DNA of 64,000 nucleotides from Welwitschia mirabilis (Eukaryota > Gnetophyta > Gnetopsida > Welwitschiales). A program made the position numbers and the translations under genes. Every line of letters starts with the position of its first letter. The stretch's first letter is position 1. The notes beneath the pieces were generated by a model. The model was not told the DNA's origin. It worked only from the letters and a program-made list of their open reading frames with translations, and did no database searches. Of the stretch, positions 45,735 to 56,799 are shown piece by piece. The DNA lies in the NCBI GenBank assembly GCA_051453625.1, contig JBOZIK010000001.1, positions 294,904,953 to 294,968,952 of the forward strand, written 5' to 3'.

Positions 45735-45927
45735 NNNNNNNNNNNNNNNNNNNNNNNNNNNNNNNNNNNNNNNNNNNNNNNNNNNNNNNNNNNNNNNNNN
45801 NNNNNNNNNNNNNNNNNNNNNNNNNNNNNNNNNNNNNNNNNNNNNNNNNNNNNNNNNNNNNNNNNNNNNNNNNNNNNNNNNNNNNNNNNNNNNNNNNNNN
45901 NNNNNNNNNNNNNNNNNNNNNNNNNNN
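45735..45927. other. Assembly gap (193 N) inside a tandem repeat
   Basis: It begins in the third 114-bp unit of the LTR, so the missing sequence is probably further units of the same repeat and the rest of U3. Confidence 0.9.
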
Positions 45928-45985
45928 TATCTTGCAAAAGTACTCAAAATACACCATTAAATTCCCATAAATTGGCATCACAACA

Positions 45986-47720
45986 ATCACTCAAAACTTT
46001 GTCCTTCCTCAAACCCAGTGACCATATTGGATGCTCAATGTGCTATGGTGAAGAAGGGAGATGTAATTATTAATAATGCTTCAATTCCTACTATTAGTAT
46101 GTCCACTATTTAACCTATAGGAAATAAGAATTCTAGTGCTTCTAGAATGCTTTATTATGGTCCCAGCAGAAATCCAATGAATTATTCAAAAGAAGAAGAA
46201 GTTAAAACTAACTAGAGACGATGTTAAAGTACTTTGTTTTAGTCTACTTTCCAAGATGTTCATGATGATGAGAAGGGTAAAGCTAGAACTAGATAAGATA
46301 ATATACATCTAATGATGATGATGATAACGATAATATCCATTTAACATTATGGTGAACCAACCTTATTTAAGGACATCATTCAACGTGATAATTAGAGAAA
46401 ATCCATGCAAGAGAAATATGATAGTCTTATTGAAGATAATAATTGGTAGTTGATAAACCTTTTATTAGGGCGCATGAAATTACTTAACAAATGGATTTTT
46501 TGAAATAAATATAATGCAACCAATACCATTAAGTAACATAAAGATCAACTTATTACTATAGGACTATATCCAAAGACAGGGATTAATTATAATAAGGTCT
46601 TTGCATGAACTGCAAAATGCGATACCATTAGAATAGTGATTTATTTAGTTGCACAAAAAGGATGGAAGCTTCATTAATTGGATATAAAGACTACCTTTCT
46701 ATATGAAAATTTAAAAGAATAAATTTACATAATATAACTAAAAGGATTTAAAATAAAAGATAAAGAACAGAAGGTGTGTAAATTGATCAAGTTACTATAT
46801 GGACTAAAACAAGTACCAAGATCATGATACACTAAGCGTACAAATTATTTAAGTTCCATTAGATTCAGACTATGTAATTTTTAAGATGTGGATGCCACAT
46901 TATTTATAAATTATGATGGGATTAGATTCACATATATATTAGTGTATGTGGATGATATCCTAATAACTAAAAGTAATGAAGAAGACATCATAAGAATAAA
47001 AATTTATTTAAGAAAGTATTTAAAGTCTTTGATCTTAAATTAATAAGATTCTATCTAGGTCTAGGGATTATTTACAGAATAATGAAATGCTCTTAAATCA
47101 AAAAAATAATAGGAAATCTAATTTATGTAACAAATACTAGACTAGATATATCATATGTAGTCAGTCTTATCAAGATATCTTCATGCATTTAAGGTAACTC
47201 ATCTAAATGCTATAAATAGACTGTTGAGATATCTAAGGAAGACCAAGGATTTAGGTCTAACATATAAAAGAAACTTTAAATTTGTCTTGAAGGCATACTC
47301 CAATTTATATTTTATTGGAGAAAGTGATAACTCTTTGTTAACATTAGGGTACATTATGTTCTTGGGAAGATTTCCCTTTTCATTATGATCAAAGCATTAG
47401 AAGATAATAGCTTGATCTTTTGTTGATGTAAACTATATTGCTACTTTTGGACATGCAAAGAACTTAAATAGTTAAGGAAGTGATTACAAGCAATTAACTT
47501 AAAGCAAATAAAGGCAACAGAGTCATTCATCGATAATCAATTAGTGATTTTTATAGTGAAGGATCTAATGCATCATAATTGAATAAAAAACTTTCATATT
47601 AGATTTCATAAAATTAGGAAACTCATATAGAGTGAAGTTATTATGCTTACATGTTGTCTAACCACAAAGCAAATAACAAATATCCTCATTAAATCACTTA
47701 GTCAAGAGAATTTCTAGTAT
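45986..47720 (+). pseudogene. Copia copy 1 RT and RNase H
   Basis: The sequence resumes with the integrase-RT spacer. RT motifs follow: NKWIF near 46488, INYNKVFA near 46580, a LDIKTTFLYENLKE block near 46680 and YGLKQVPRS near 46800. FTYILVYVDDILITKSNEED comes next, with YVDD intact at 46945-46956. A deletion then removes the C-terminal RT part. RNase H motifs resume from about 47110 (NLIYVTNTRLDISYVV, RFHKIRKLI). Frameshifts and stops are present throughout. The RNase H end lies near 47720, followed by the polypurine tract. Confidence 0.87.
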
Positions 47721-48085
47721 TTTTAATCTAAAATTAGATTGATAATGAATTGATTATGATTATTTTTCTTTATTACATCATGGGATTTAATTGGCTTTTT
47801 GAGTCTTTGTTTAAAGCCATTTTCTATTTTATTACTATAAGATGTATAATATAATTTAGACCTAGTATTATAGGTTGTGTAGTACACTTGGTCTTAGCAT
47901 TATAAGGATGTGTAATGCACCAAAAGATCTATTTGTTATAAGATGTATAGTAGTAAATTAACTACTTCTATAATGAAGTAATTCCCTTGTATGACAATTC
48001 TTTGGAGGTTTTGCTATTGTAAGCCACATTTTCAAGGTTTTCCTCTAAGTACTTCAGTTTGTAAAAGAGAGCAGATTTCCATTTT

Positions 48086-48095
48086 AAAGGGAGGA
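48086..48095 (+). other. Polypurine tract of copia copy 1
   Basis: aaagggagga lies just upstream of the LTR start near 48100. Copy 2 has aagggaaaaa at 51249-51258 in the same position. Confidence 0.65.
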
Positions 48096-48099
48096 TTAA

Positions 48100-48476
48100 T
48101 AGAAAATAAAGGTCTTGTGCCATGATCATGTGTATTAGGATTTATTTCTCTTAGAAAACCTTAGCTTTAGATTATTTTTATCTTATCTCATCTTGTTGAA
48201 ATACTTAGCCATATCTTATCCATTCATTTAAACTTTTGTTAAGGCTTTGTTAATTGTGAGTCCTTTTTATGAGTTCACTACAAGTTATCTCTTGTCTACT
48301 TTACTCCACTCCACTGGACTTTAGTTGACTTCACTCCACTCCACTATAATTTAGTTTAATCTAATTCACTTCACTAGAGTTTACTTTACTTAAGTCCTCT
48401 ACTAGTTTGTAGTATCAGTTAAGTGCATGACATGGTCTATTTAATACCAATAAGCTCTAATGAATAAGATGATAAA
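48100..48476 (+). repeat. Copia middle LTR, 3' end replaced
   Basis: It starts tagaaaataaagg (tggggcacaaaa in the 5' LTR) and matches the other LTRs up to aagatgataaa near 48476. The last about 45 bases of the LTR are missing. The sequence goes straight into integrase of copia copy 2, sharing gataaattt at the join. It also carries a short expansion of ttcactccactccact (48290-48345). Confidence 0.82.
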
Positions 48477-50480
48477 TTTGGATTACATGCTTATGTTGGG
48501 ATTTTTTTAGGCTACCCAAATTTATTAGAAGGACTATCGAGTATATCTTATACAGCATTATAAGATCATTTTTTGTTGTGATGTCATCTTTTTAAAGATG
48601 TCAAACAATGATTCTTAGTTTAATCTCTTAAAAGCTTTGTCCTTCTTAAAACCAATGACCATATTAGATGATTAATGTCTTATGGTTAAGGGGGGAGATG
48701 TGACCATTAATTATGCTTTAATTTCTACTATTAATACCACTATTCAATCTATATTTAGTGCTTCTAGCATAGTGGATTATGGTTTTGGCAGAAATTCAAT
48801 GCATTCTCTAAATGATAAAGAAGTTGACACTATCCAAAGAGGATGTTGAAGTATTTGGTTACAGACCACTCTCAAAGATATTCATGATGATGATAATGAT
48901 CAAACTAGAACTATACAAGGCTTACATACATCTCATGATGATGATGAAAACTAGCTTCACTTGATATTTGATGGTGAACTAACCTTATTTAAGGATGTTA
49001 TTTAACATAATAATTGAAAAATATCATGCAAGAAGAATATGATAACCTTATTGAAAATGGTACCTGGGAGTTGATAGATCTTCCATTAAGATGCATAGTA
49101 TTACCTAACAAATGGAGTTTTCATAGTAAATATAATGCAGACAACATGCTTGAGTGATATAAATCTTGGCTTATTGTTATAGGTCTGTATTGGAAGAAAG
49201 GACTTGATTATAATGAGATCTTTGCACCAACTACAAAATAGACTATCATCAGAATAGTGATTGCTTTGTCTACATAAAGAGGATGAAATTTTCATCAATT
49301 GGAAATAAATATTTCCTTTCTACATGAAGATTTAAAATAATAAATTTACATGATAAAACCAAAAGTATTTAAAGTAAAATACAAAGAAAAAAAAGCATGT
49401 GGATTAATCAAATCACTATATGAGCTAAAACAAGTGCTGAGAGCATCGTACACTAAGCTTGTAAATTATCTAAGTATCATTAGATTCAACTATGTAATTA
49501 TCAATATGTGGATACCACATTATTTATAAAGTCTAATGGGATCAAATCCACATATAAAGTGATGTATGTAGATGATATGAAGATAACGGGAAGTAATGAA
49601 AAAGACATCAGAAAGAAAACAATTACTTTAAGTAAAGCATTCAAAAATTTTAATCTCATTTGCAAGATTCTACCTAGGTGTAGAGATTATTCAAAGAGAA
49701 TTTGGGATATTCTTAATTCATAAGAAATACATTGGAGTTCTAGTTAAGAAATTTAAGCTAGAAAATGCAAAGAATATTATTACTCCTTTAGAAAAGAATG
49801 TCAAAATATCTACAGATGGAGATCCAGAACCTACAAATGAGATTGAATACATATTTATGTATTAAATACCAGACCAGATATATCATATGCTATAGGTGTC
49901 TTATCAAGATATCCTCCTACATCTAAGGTAACGCATCTAAATGTTGTAAAGAAAGTGATGAGATACCTAAAGAAGACCAAGTATTTGGATTTAATAGATT
50001 AAAAAAACTCTTAATTCATCCTAAAGGCATACTTTAATCGAAATTTTACTAGATAAAGTGATACCTCTCTGTTAACATTAGGGTATGTTAGGTCCTTGGG
50101 AAAATTGTCCTTTAAATGGAATAGAAAATGATAGCTAAATATTCTACTGAGGCATAATATACAACTACTTCTAAGGTATGTAGAGAAATTGAATGATTGA
50201 TGAAGTTGTTGGAAGTGACTAATTTTAATCAAATAAAGGTAATAAAGATCTTCATTGATAATTAGCTAGTAATTTACATAGTAAAGGATTCAGTACACCA
50301 TAACAAAATAGAACACTTTCAATGTTGGAATTCATAAAATAAGAGAACTCATATAGAATGAAGTGATTGTGCCTACATACTATTCCACTATAGAGAAAAT
50401 AGAAGATATCCCCATACAACCACTTAGTTAAGAGAAGTTCCAATATTTTTAATCCAAAATTATATTAGGAATGATTTAAA
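48471..50480 (+). pseudogene. Copia copy 2 integrase end, RT and RNase H
   Basis: DYRVYLIQHYKII and CCDVIFL (about 48525-48590) form the integrase end. Spacer sequence with KGGDVTINYAL near 48690 follows. RT shows NKWSFHSKYNADNMLE (about 49100), GLDYNEIFAPTTK (about 49200) and SFLHEDLK. The 71-codon piece 49508-49723 is open: MDTTLFIKSNGIKSTYKVMY leads to YVDD (49565-49576), intact. RNase H follows to about 50460, where RFHKIRELI-like sequence reads as NKRTHIE in a shifted frame. Unlike copy 1, the RT C-terminal part (FYLGVEIIQRE near 49670, KYIGVLVKKF near 49725) is retained. Confidence 0.86.
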
Positions 50481-50488
50481 TACAACTC

Positions 50489-50856
50489 NNNNNNNNNNNN
50501 NNNNNNNNNNNNNNNNNNNNNNNNNNNNNNNNNNNNNNNNNNNNNNNNNNNNNNNNNNNNNNNNNNNNNNNNNNNNNNNNNNNNNNNNNNNNNNNNNNNN
50601 NNNNNNNNNNNNNNNNNNNNNNNNNNNNNNNNNNNNNNNNNNNNNNNNNNNNNNNNNNNNNNNNNNNNNNNNNNNNNNNNNNNNNNNNNNNNNNNNNNNN
50701 NNNNNNNNNNNNNNNNNNNNNNNNNNNNNNNNNNNNNNNNNNNNNNNNNNNNNNNNNNNNNNNNNNNNNNNNNNNNNNNNNNNNNNNNNNNNNNNNNNNN
50801 NNNNNNNNNNNNNNNNNNNNNNNNNNNNNNNNNNNNNNNNNNNNNNNNNNNNNNNN
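50489..50856. other. Assembly gap (368 N), probably artefactual
   Basis: The 67 bases before the gap (50422-50488) and the 67 after it (50857-50923) are the same except for one base. Copia copy 1 reads through the corresponding place near 47695-47765 with no insertion. Confidence 0.88.
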
Positions 50857-51262
50857 ACTTAGTTAAGAGAAGTTCCAATATTTTTAATCCAAAATTAGAT
50901 TAGGAATGATTTAAATACAACTCATTTTTTCTATTACATCGTAGACTTCAATTAACTTTTTGAGTCTTTGTTCGAAGTCATTTTCTATCCTAGTACTATG
51001 AGATGTGTAGTACAATTTTGGCCTACTATTAAGACTATGTAGTACACTTTGTCCTAGCATTATAGGGATGTATAATGCACCAAGAATCCTATTTGTTATA
51101 GGATGTGTAGTAGTACATTGACTAACTTTACAATGAAGTAGATCCCTGACATTGTAATTCTTTGGAGGTTTTGATATTATATGCTACACTTCCAAGGTTT
51201 TCCTTCTAGGACCTCTGATTTCCTTGAAAGAGTGTACATTCTCATGTTAAGGGAAAAATTTC

Positions 51263-51649
51263 TAGGACACAAAGGTCTTACACCATGATCATGCACTTTA
51301 GCAGTTAAGTTTTATAAAGAACCTTAGCTTTACCTTATTTTTATCTCATCTCCTCTTATTTTGATACTTGGCCACATCTTGTTCATTTATTCAAACTTTT
51401 GTTAAGCCTTTATTGACTATGATTTCTTTCTATAGTGATATCATGTTCCCTTGTCTCCACTGTGAGTTCACTATGAGCTGTCTTTTTTTTTACTTTACTC
51501 CACTGGAATTGAGTTTACTTGAGTCCTCTACCACGTTGTAATTGTAATTAAGTGCATGATGTTGCCTATTTAATACTAGCAGGCTCTAATGAATAAGATG
51601 ATAAAATTTTTTTGGTTTTAGAAATTTATCTTACTCATTGTAATTTACA
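51263..51649 (+). repeat. Copia 3' LTR (387 bp)
   Basis: It starts taggacacaaagg after a purine run and ends taatttaca. It is complete relative to the 5' LTR at 29398. The sequence after it (ctttc) does not match the five bases before 29398 (tctat). The two outer LTRs therefore may not belong to one original insertion. Confidence 0.8.
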
Positions 51650-53149
51650 CTTTCAACATCAATATAACATGTATTCATAAATTTCCATAAAAACTCACCT
51701 ATTAGGAACATTAATCATCTTTTTTCTACATTTACAAAAAGGTTTAAAATGCCTTCAAGCATTTAGAATGCTTTTCTAGAAAATGTGGTTATTGAATTAA
51801 TTACTAATTAATAACTAAATTAGTTAATTACAAGCATTTCCAATTATAAAGACATTTGTAAGAAAGTCACTTACAAAACACAACATGGCATAAGAAGGGA
51901 AAATTAAATATTTGACCTCATACTTGTTCAAGTTGATATATGACTATTTAAAGTTGAGACCTCTACTAATTGATCTTTTGATATAATTCTACAATTTTCT
52001 ATTATCTCATTTTAATCAATAATTTCTCTCAAAAAATTAAACTAATTAATCTATAGTAAGTTATATTAAGAAATTAATCATCTATCAATTTAACAAGTTT
52101 TTATCATTCTTTATTAAAGAACATAATTCACATACGTAAATAGCTATAAGTGTGTATTTTTAAAATTTTAAAAAGATAATGTGTTATAGAATAAGGACTT
52201 TTTAACTTTAAAATTATTAAATAACTAATGTAAAAAATTATAAATTATTAACAATGGTTTAAAGTAATAGGAATAATGATTAAAAGAATGCATATGTTTT
52301 TCACAAGCATTAAGGAAGCACTTATTGAAAGGGGAATTATTTGATAAATAGTAGATTATTTATAATAATGCAACCAATGCTTAATCTGGAACCAATATTA
52401 AATACTCTAATATAAAAAGTAAAATATCTTAACTAATACTTGTTAATAATTGAATCCAAAAGTTATTTTTCAGAAACATTGTTGTAGGAGTACAAAGAAT
52501 TAAAACAAGTAGGGTTTGATTATACTTGGTGGAATTCTCTCTCTTTTTCTTTTTAATAGCAACTTGACAAGTAGTGTCTCTTTGAATTTTAATAAGCATA
52601 ACTAAAGAAGAGGAACTGTAAAAAACCAATTATTCTTTATTCTATTAAACATTCAATTCCTCTTTTAGAAAATATAATCACAAAACTCCATTTCTAAGCA
52701 CAGATGAAATATCAATTAGAAAACTTATTTAGACTGTGTTTCTAAATTTGAAATGCTAGAAATTAAACATGCTAGAATATAGCCAAAGAGAACAATACTA
52801 ACACATGTAAATCTAAGATGAAATTATTATATTTCTTAAAAAAATGATATGTAAACTTGTTTATAATAATCTATAGAGAAGATTTTGCTTATTAAAAGTA
52901 TCACTAATAATTAGAAATGGAATTAATTCACAAATGCTTGATGAATAGTATCAAGCTTTAAAACATAAAGGAAAAAACTAGTACTGGAACCTGAATAAGA
53001 TATTCTAAGATCCGTCTTTCATGTTTTCTGTCAATTTTTCTTCCTCTTGTTTTTGGAATTATTGTGCTTATTCTTTACTAAAAACTATGCATCTTCTTGC
53101 ATCATGTCTATCTTCTATTTTATTGTCTTGAATTTTTCTCTTTTTCTTT
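51650..53149. other. AT-rich DNA without recognisable feature
   Basis: No supported gene. A 66-codon minus-strand frame at 52429-52629 is unrecognised. A long pyrimidine-rich segment (about 53030-53149) leads up to the next LTR. Confidence 0.4.
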
Positions 53150-53370
53150 TGATGCAACAAGAAAGCGTTCAATAGTAACTTTAAAAGAAATTAGCCTCCA
53201 AATACAAGAATTCTATTCCATCCCTTAAAATAATATGCAAGACACTTATTTATAGGACATAAGTCCTTTCAACAAAAATTTCTAAATAATGTGAAATTAA
53301 AGAAAAGGCAAGGAAATAACAATATATGCTAAATAGCAAAATATAAAAATAAAACTATGGGGATTACATC
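53150..53370 (-). repeat. Gypsy D 3' LTR (221 bp)
   Basis: On the plus strand it runs from tgatgcaacaagaaag to ggggattacatca. It aligns end to end with 58016-58244. A TATA-like cttatttatag (ctataaataag on the minus strand) lies at 53245-53255. Confidence 0.85.
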
Positions 53371-53372
53371 AT

Positions 53373-53383
53373 TCCACCCCCTC
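53373..53383 (-). other. Polypurine tract of gypsy D
   Basis: ccaccccctct on the plus strand is a purine run in the sense of the element, placed directly before its 3' LTR. The same motif recurs after the right LTR near 58247. Confidence 0.7.
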
Positions 53384-53640
53384 TTAACTGGGCTCAGCCC
53401 CATCCATGAAGTCACTGGTAGTACATTCCACATCAGTCCCCTCCACTTGAAAAAAACTCACCCTCGAGTGTACAAGATCATCTAAATACAAAGGATTATC
53501 TAAAGAGTAATAAGAAAAAATATCTACCACATTAAATGTTTTGGAATTAAATGTTTTAGAAATTCCTAAAACATTCAGTAGACCCACAACATAAGAATTA
53601 TCATTAATCCTCTTTAGGATCTTATAAGGGACATACTTCT
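53384..53640 (-). pseudogene. Gypsy D pol C-terminus
   Basis: The open stretch 53384-53587 reads MGLLNVLGISKTFNSKTFN, then VVDIFSYYSLDNPLYLDDLV. This resembles the V-x-L-P-x-x-x-x-[IV]-S-x-TFNV-[AS]-DL-x-[PS]-Y ending of gypsy pol proteins that lack a chromodomain. It ends four codons before the polypurine tract. Confidence 0.75.
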
Positions 53641-53989
53641 CAGGCTACAACATACTATATGTACCAACTAGAAATCTCTCCTTTCTCAGAAATACCATCA
53701 TATGATCACCAACTTTAAATACTTGTTGCCTATGATGCTGATCTGTAGCTTTTTTATAAGTGGCATTAGCTAGATCTATTTATACTTCATCTCTACCTGA
53801 ACATCCTACTACTAATTAGCTAATTTTGTTGTGGATGCACTAAATCCTAGAAATTTGGGCAATTTAACAAGGTCAATAGTATGTTATAGTGTCTTAGTAT
53901 AGATAACAAATAATTGTGACCTACCAAAAGTATTATGAATAGTATTTTTATATGTAAATTCATCTTATGGTAGTGACAATTCCATTGTT

Positions 53990-54600
53990 TGGGCCTATCT
54001 TTGTAGATACTTCAAATAGGATTACCTAATATTCAATTGACTACCTCTGTTTGTCCATTTATTTGTGGATGAGAAGTGCTACTAAAATTCAATGACAAGT
54101 CAAACATCTTCTACAAAGTCCTCCAGAAATAGCTAAGGAACTTACTATCCCTATCACAAGTATTGGTTTTAAGCACATCATGTAAGCAAACAACATTCTT
54201 GAAGATTAATTTAGCCATATTAGTTACATCTGTAGTTTTCTTGCAAGGGATAAAATGTGCCATTTTGGAAAACCTATCCACAACAACAAAAACAGAATCC
54301 ACATCCCTCTGGGTCTAGGGTAACTCAAGCACAAAATCCATAGATAGTCCTTTTCAAATATTTTTAAGAATTGGAAATGGTATATAGAAACTAGTATTTT
54401 GAGATTTCCCTTTTTTCATTTGGCATACATAGCACCGTTGAATAAAATTCATTACATTCCTTTGCATATGAGGTTAATAGTATCTCTCCCAAATAGTAGC
54501 ATATGTTTTGTTCCACTCGAACTAACCAGCAAGACCTCCTTCATGTAAATCATGAATTAGCTTCTTCCTTAAAGAAGTTTTGGAAATACATAGCTGATTT
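53990..54600 (-). pseudogene. Gypsy D integrase
   Basis: The zinc-binding part (about 54420-54590) reads HDLHEGGLAGQFEWNKTY, then RCYVCQMKKGKSQN. The second His of the HHCC finger (AGH) is now Gln. The core includes LSMDFVLELP near 54335. The 63-codon open stretch 54111-54302 starts [20 protein letters not shown], continues with [15 protein letters not shown], and holds the D-R-D site. One stop separates the finger from the core. Integrase would insert the cDNA into the host chromosome. Confidence 0.88.
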
Positions 54601-54879
54601 CCCTTCATAAGATAGCCATCATGAATGTAAAAGTCACAATTAGTATGTTTGTTAACATGGTTATCCCATATTTCATAGAAATATTCATCAGTAACATACA
54701 TTTATTTCACAACATAAAACCCCATAACTTCTTGACTCATGGTAATAAGAAAATTCACAAGTCTACTCAATGCATCAGGTTCTTTGTTCTACATACCTAC
54801 CTAATGCTTTAAAGTAAAAGTGAATTTCTCTAGAAATTGGAACCATCTAACATGCATACCCTTATCAGTTCTCCTCTAA

Positions 54880-56000
54880 CTTTTTAAATATTTCAAGGCA
54901 TTGTGATCAGTATAAAGAATAAATTCATTATCAATCAAATAATATTACTAATTCTTGAAAGCATGGATAACAAAATAAAACTCCTAGTCATATGTGGACC
55001 ATTTACACTTGGCACTACTAAGACTCTCACTAAAATACACTATTGGCATCTTTCTCTGAGATAATACAACACCTATCCCTACACCACTAGCATCACACTT
55101 AACCTCAAATAAGGCATCAAAGTTAGGTAATGCTAATACTGGAGTAATGCATAGCTTTTCTTTTAATACTATAAAACTAGTTTCAGCTTCCTCACCCCAC
55201 TAAAGCTTTAGCTTCTTTAGATACTTAATGATTTATGCTGTAATGCTACTGAAATTTCATATGAGATGCCTGTAGAATGTAGCTGGCCCATAAAAATGCC
55301 TAACCTCAGTTACTATTTTGGATGTTGACCACTCTCTAATAGCTTGAATCTTTTATTCATTCATCCAAATACCATCTACCCCAACTACATAACCTAGAAA
55401 TAATAGACTCTTGGTCATGAAGTTATACTTCTTTAGTTTAGCATACAATTTATTTTCCTACAAGATTACCATTACTTTGCACAAATGTGAGATATGCTCC
55501 TCTTGTGTCTAACTATATATCAGGACATCATCAAAATATACAACCATAAGTTTACTAATAAATGGTTTTAGTACCTAATTCATGAGTTTCATGAAAGTCC
55601 TAGGAGCATTTGACAACTCGAATGACATTACAATCACTCATATAACCCCTTCTTTATCTTGAAGGCCCTTTTCCACTCATCCCTAGGTCTAATGTAGATT
55701 TGATGACATTCACTATGAAGGTCAATATTAGGAGGAAAAAAACCTATATACCATGCAATATGTCATGCATGTCATTCAGTTGAGGGATAGGAAATTTGTA
55801 CTCCACAGTAATCTTGTTGATGGCTTAACTATCAACATACATCCTCCAACTATCATCTTTTTTTGGAGTCAATAATGTTGGAACTGCATATGGACTCATG
55901 CTCTTCTAAATATGCCCCTTACACAATAGCTCTTCAAGTTGCTTCAGAGAATTTCACCCTCTTTTGGACTGATCCTATAATGTGGTAAATTTGGCAAACT
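54880..56000 (-). pseudogene. Gypsy D reverse transcriptase and RNase H
   Basis: RT on the minus strand shows VVYFDDVLIYS with the catalytic YFDD intact (plus 55528-55539). KLKKYNFMTKSLLFLGYVV and a V-R-x-F-x-G-x-A-x-FYR block lie near 55260-55440. RNase H follows with [18 protein letters not shown] (about 55070-55125), KWSTYDQEFY and LYTDHNALKYLKS (54880-55000). Upstream, near 55860, WRMYVDS-like sequence marks the RT N-terminus. Stops are present but fewer than in gypsy A. Confidence 0.87.
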
Positions 56001-56412
56001 AGCATTAGGAACTAGATCAATATGATGTTAAATGTATCTCATAGTTGGTAGTTCTATGGGTAGTTATTTAGGTATAACATCACTAAATTCCTTCAATAAT
56101 TGTTTAATAGCATCTAGATACTCCACTACCTCCTTCTTCTCCTCTAATATGAATACCTATTTCATAACCAGAGAATGTATCTCCTTTATCTCCTTTAAAG
56201 ACTCCTTAAACTAAGTTTTAGATGAGTCAATGTAAAGAAAGTCCTCCTCTCTACTTTAGAAGTTTTAGTTTTGGAACTCCCTTATATTAGTAGAAAGGTG
56301 TACTTCTTACCATTTTTCTACAGTCTGTATGTATTCTCTCTTTTATCATGCTACACTGTAACATCAAACTGCCAAGATCTACCAAATAACAAGTGATATA
56401 TATTCATATCTA

Positions 56413-56649
56413 CTAATCAAAATATATTTCATCCTTATACTTACTAATAGAAAAAGGTACCTTATAATGTCTAGTCATCAGAATTTTATGTCCTTTCTTA
56501 ATCCAGGTGATTGAGTATGAATTAGGATGTTTCTTCACCTTCCATCTCAAACTCTTCACAACATAGTTACCAATGATATTCTCATAGCTGTCACTATTAA
56601 CAATGGCATCGAACACATGGTTGAGAATGGTGCACCTAGCTTTAAACAA
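56413..56649 (-). pseudogene. Gypsy D protease
   Basis: The 78-codon open stretch begins FKARCTILNHVFDAIVNSDS, then YENIIGNYVVKSLRWKVKKH and PNSYSITWIKKGHKILMTRH. This matches the gypsy protease region in which D-[GS]-G-S-x-EN holds the catalytic Asp; here the site reads NSDSYEN and has lost it. It also contains the conserved P-x-PY-x-[LI]-x-W-[LI]-x-KG segment. Confidence 0.82.
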
Positions 56650-56799
56650 TTGATGTTACTGGGTATCATCCTCCTACTTTGGTGTGAACATCATCCTCCT
56701 TATCATATAAATCTAGCTCTTGTTATTATTAATGTCATCCTTACAATCACAATCTTCCACCTCCTCATCTAGGCCACAATACACCTCTTCATCCTCATA

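Larger units (their letters stand above)
35433..45985 (-). mobile_element. Athila-like Ty3/gypsy element nested in copia copy 1
   Basis: On the minus strand the order is LTR (45985-44464), tRNA-Asp primer site, leader, gag, protease, RT, RNase H, integrase, a pyrimidine/purine-rich post-pol stretch, an extra RT/RNase H fragment and a truncated LTR (36514-35433). A 5-bp duplication, ATCAC, flanks it. The primer site, LTR size of about 1.5 kb and RT/integrase motifs fit the Athila branch of Ty3/gypsy. It is younger than copia copy 1, yet all its domains are interrupted as well. No envelope-like frame was recognised. Confidence 0.85.
44464..45985 (-). repeat. Athila-like 5' LTR (about 1.5 kb including two N-runs)
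   Basis: On the plus strand it begins tgttacagcatg and ends ggcatcacaaca, giving TG...CA termini with an inverted match. Inside are short repeats of aatgggaatgtaaaagtaaatg (44725-44770), a TATA box, and a repeat with a unit of about 114 bp. N-runs at 44885-44984 (100) and 45735-45927 (193) both fall at repeated sequence. Confidence 0.82.
29398..48476 (+). mobile_element. Ty1/copia copy 1, interrupted by an Athila-like element
   Basis: The parts in order are the 5' LTR (29398-29776), primer site, a long leader, gag, protease and integrase up to 35432, then RT and RNase H from 45986, a polypurine tract and an LTR (48100-48476). Protease-integrase-RT-RNase H is the diagnostic copia order. The 10.55-kb gypsy element at 35433-45985 splits it between integrase and RT. 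The spacer reads continuously across the insertion when compared with copia copy 2 near 48625-48680. Removing the insertion leaves about 8.5 kb, long for copia, partly because of a 910-bp internal duplication and N-runs. All domains have stops. Confidence 0.85.
48471..51649 (+). mobile_element. Ty1/copia copy 2, 5' part deleted
   Basis: It begins at the integrase C-terminus fused to the middle LTR. It continues with the spacer, RT, RNase H, polypurine tract and a full 3' LTR (51263-51649). It aligns with 45986-48476 of copy 1 along its length and shares its order. LTR, gag, protease and most of integrase are absent. The layout LTR-int-LTR-int-LTR suggests unequal recombination between related copies, followed by a deletion. 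Confidence 0.82.

Noticed and set aside
56527-56772. 81-codon plus-strand frame ending in a hydrophobic stretch
   Set aside because: Antisense to the gypsy D protease region.
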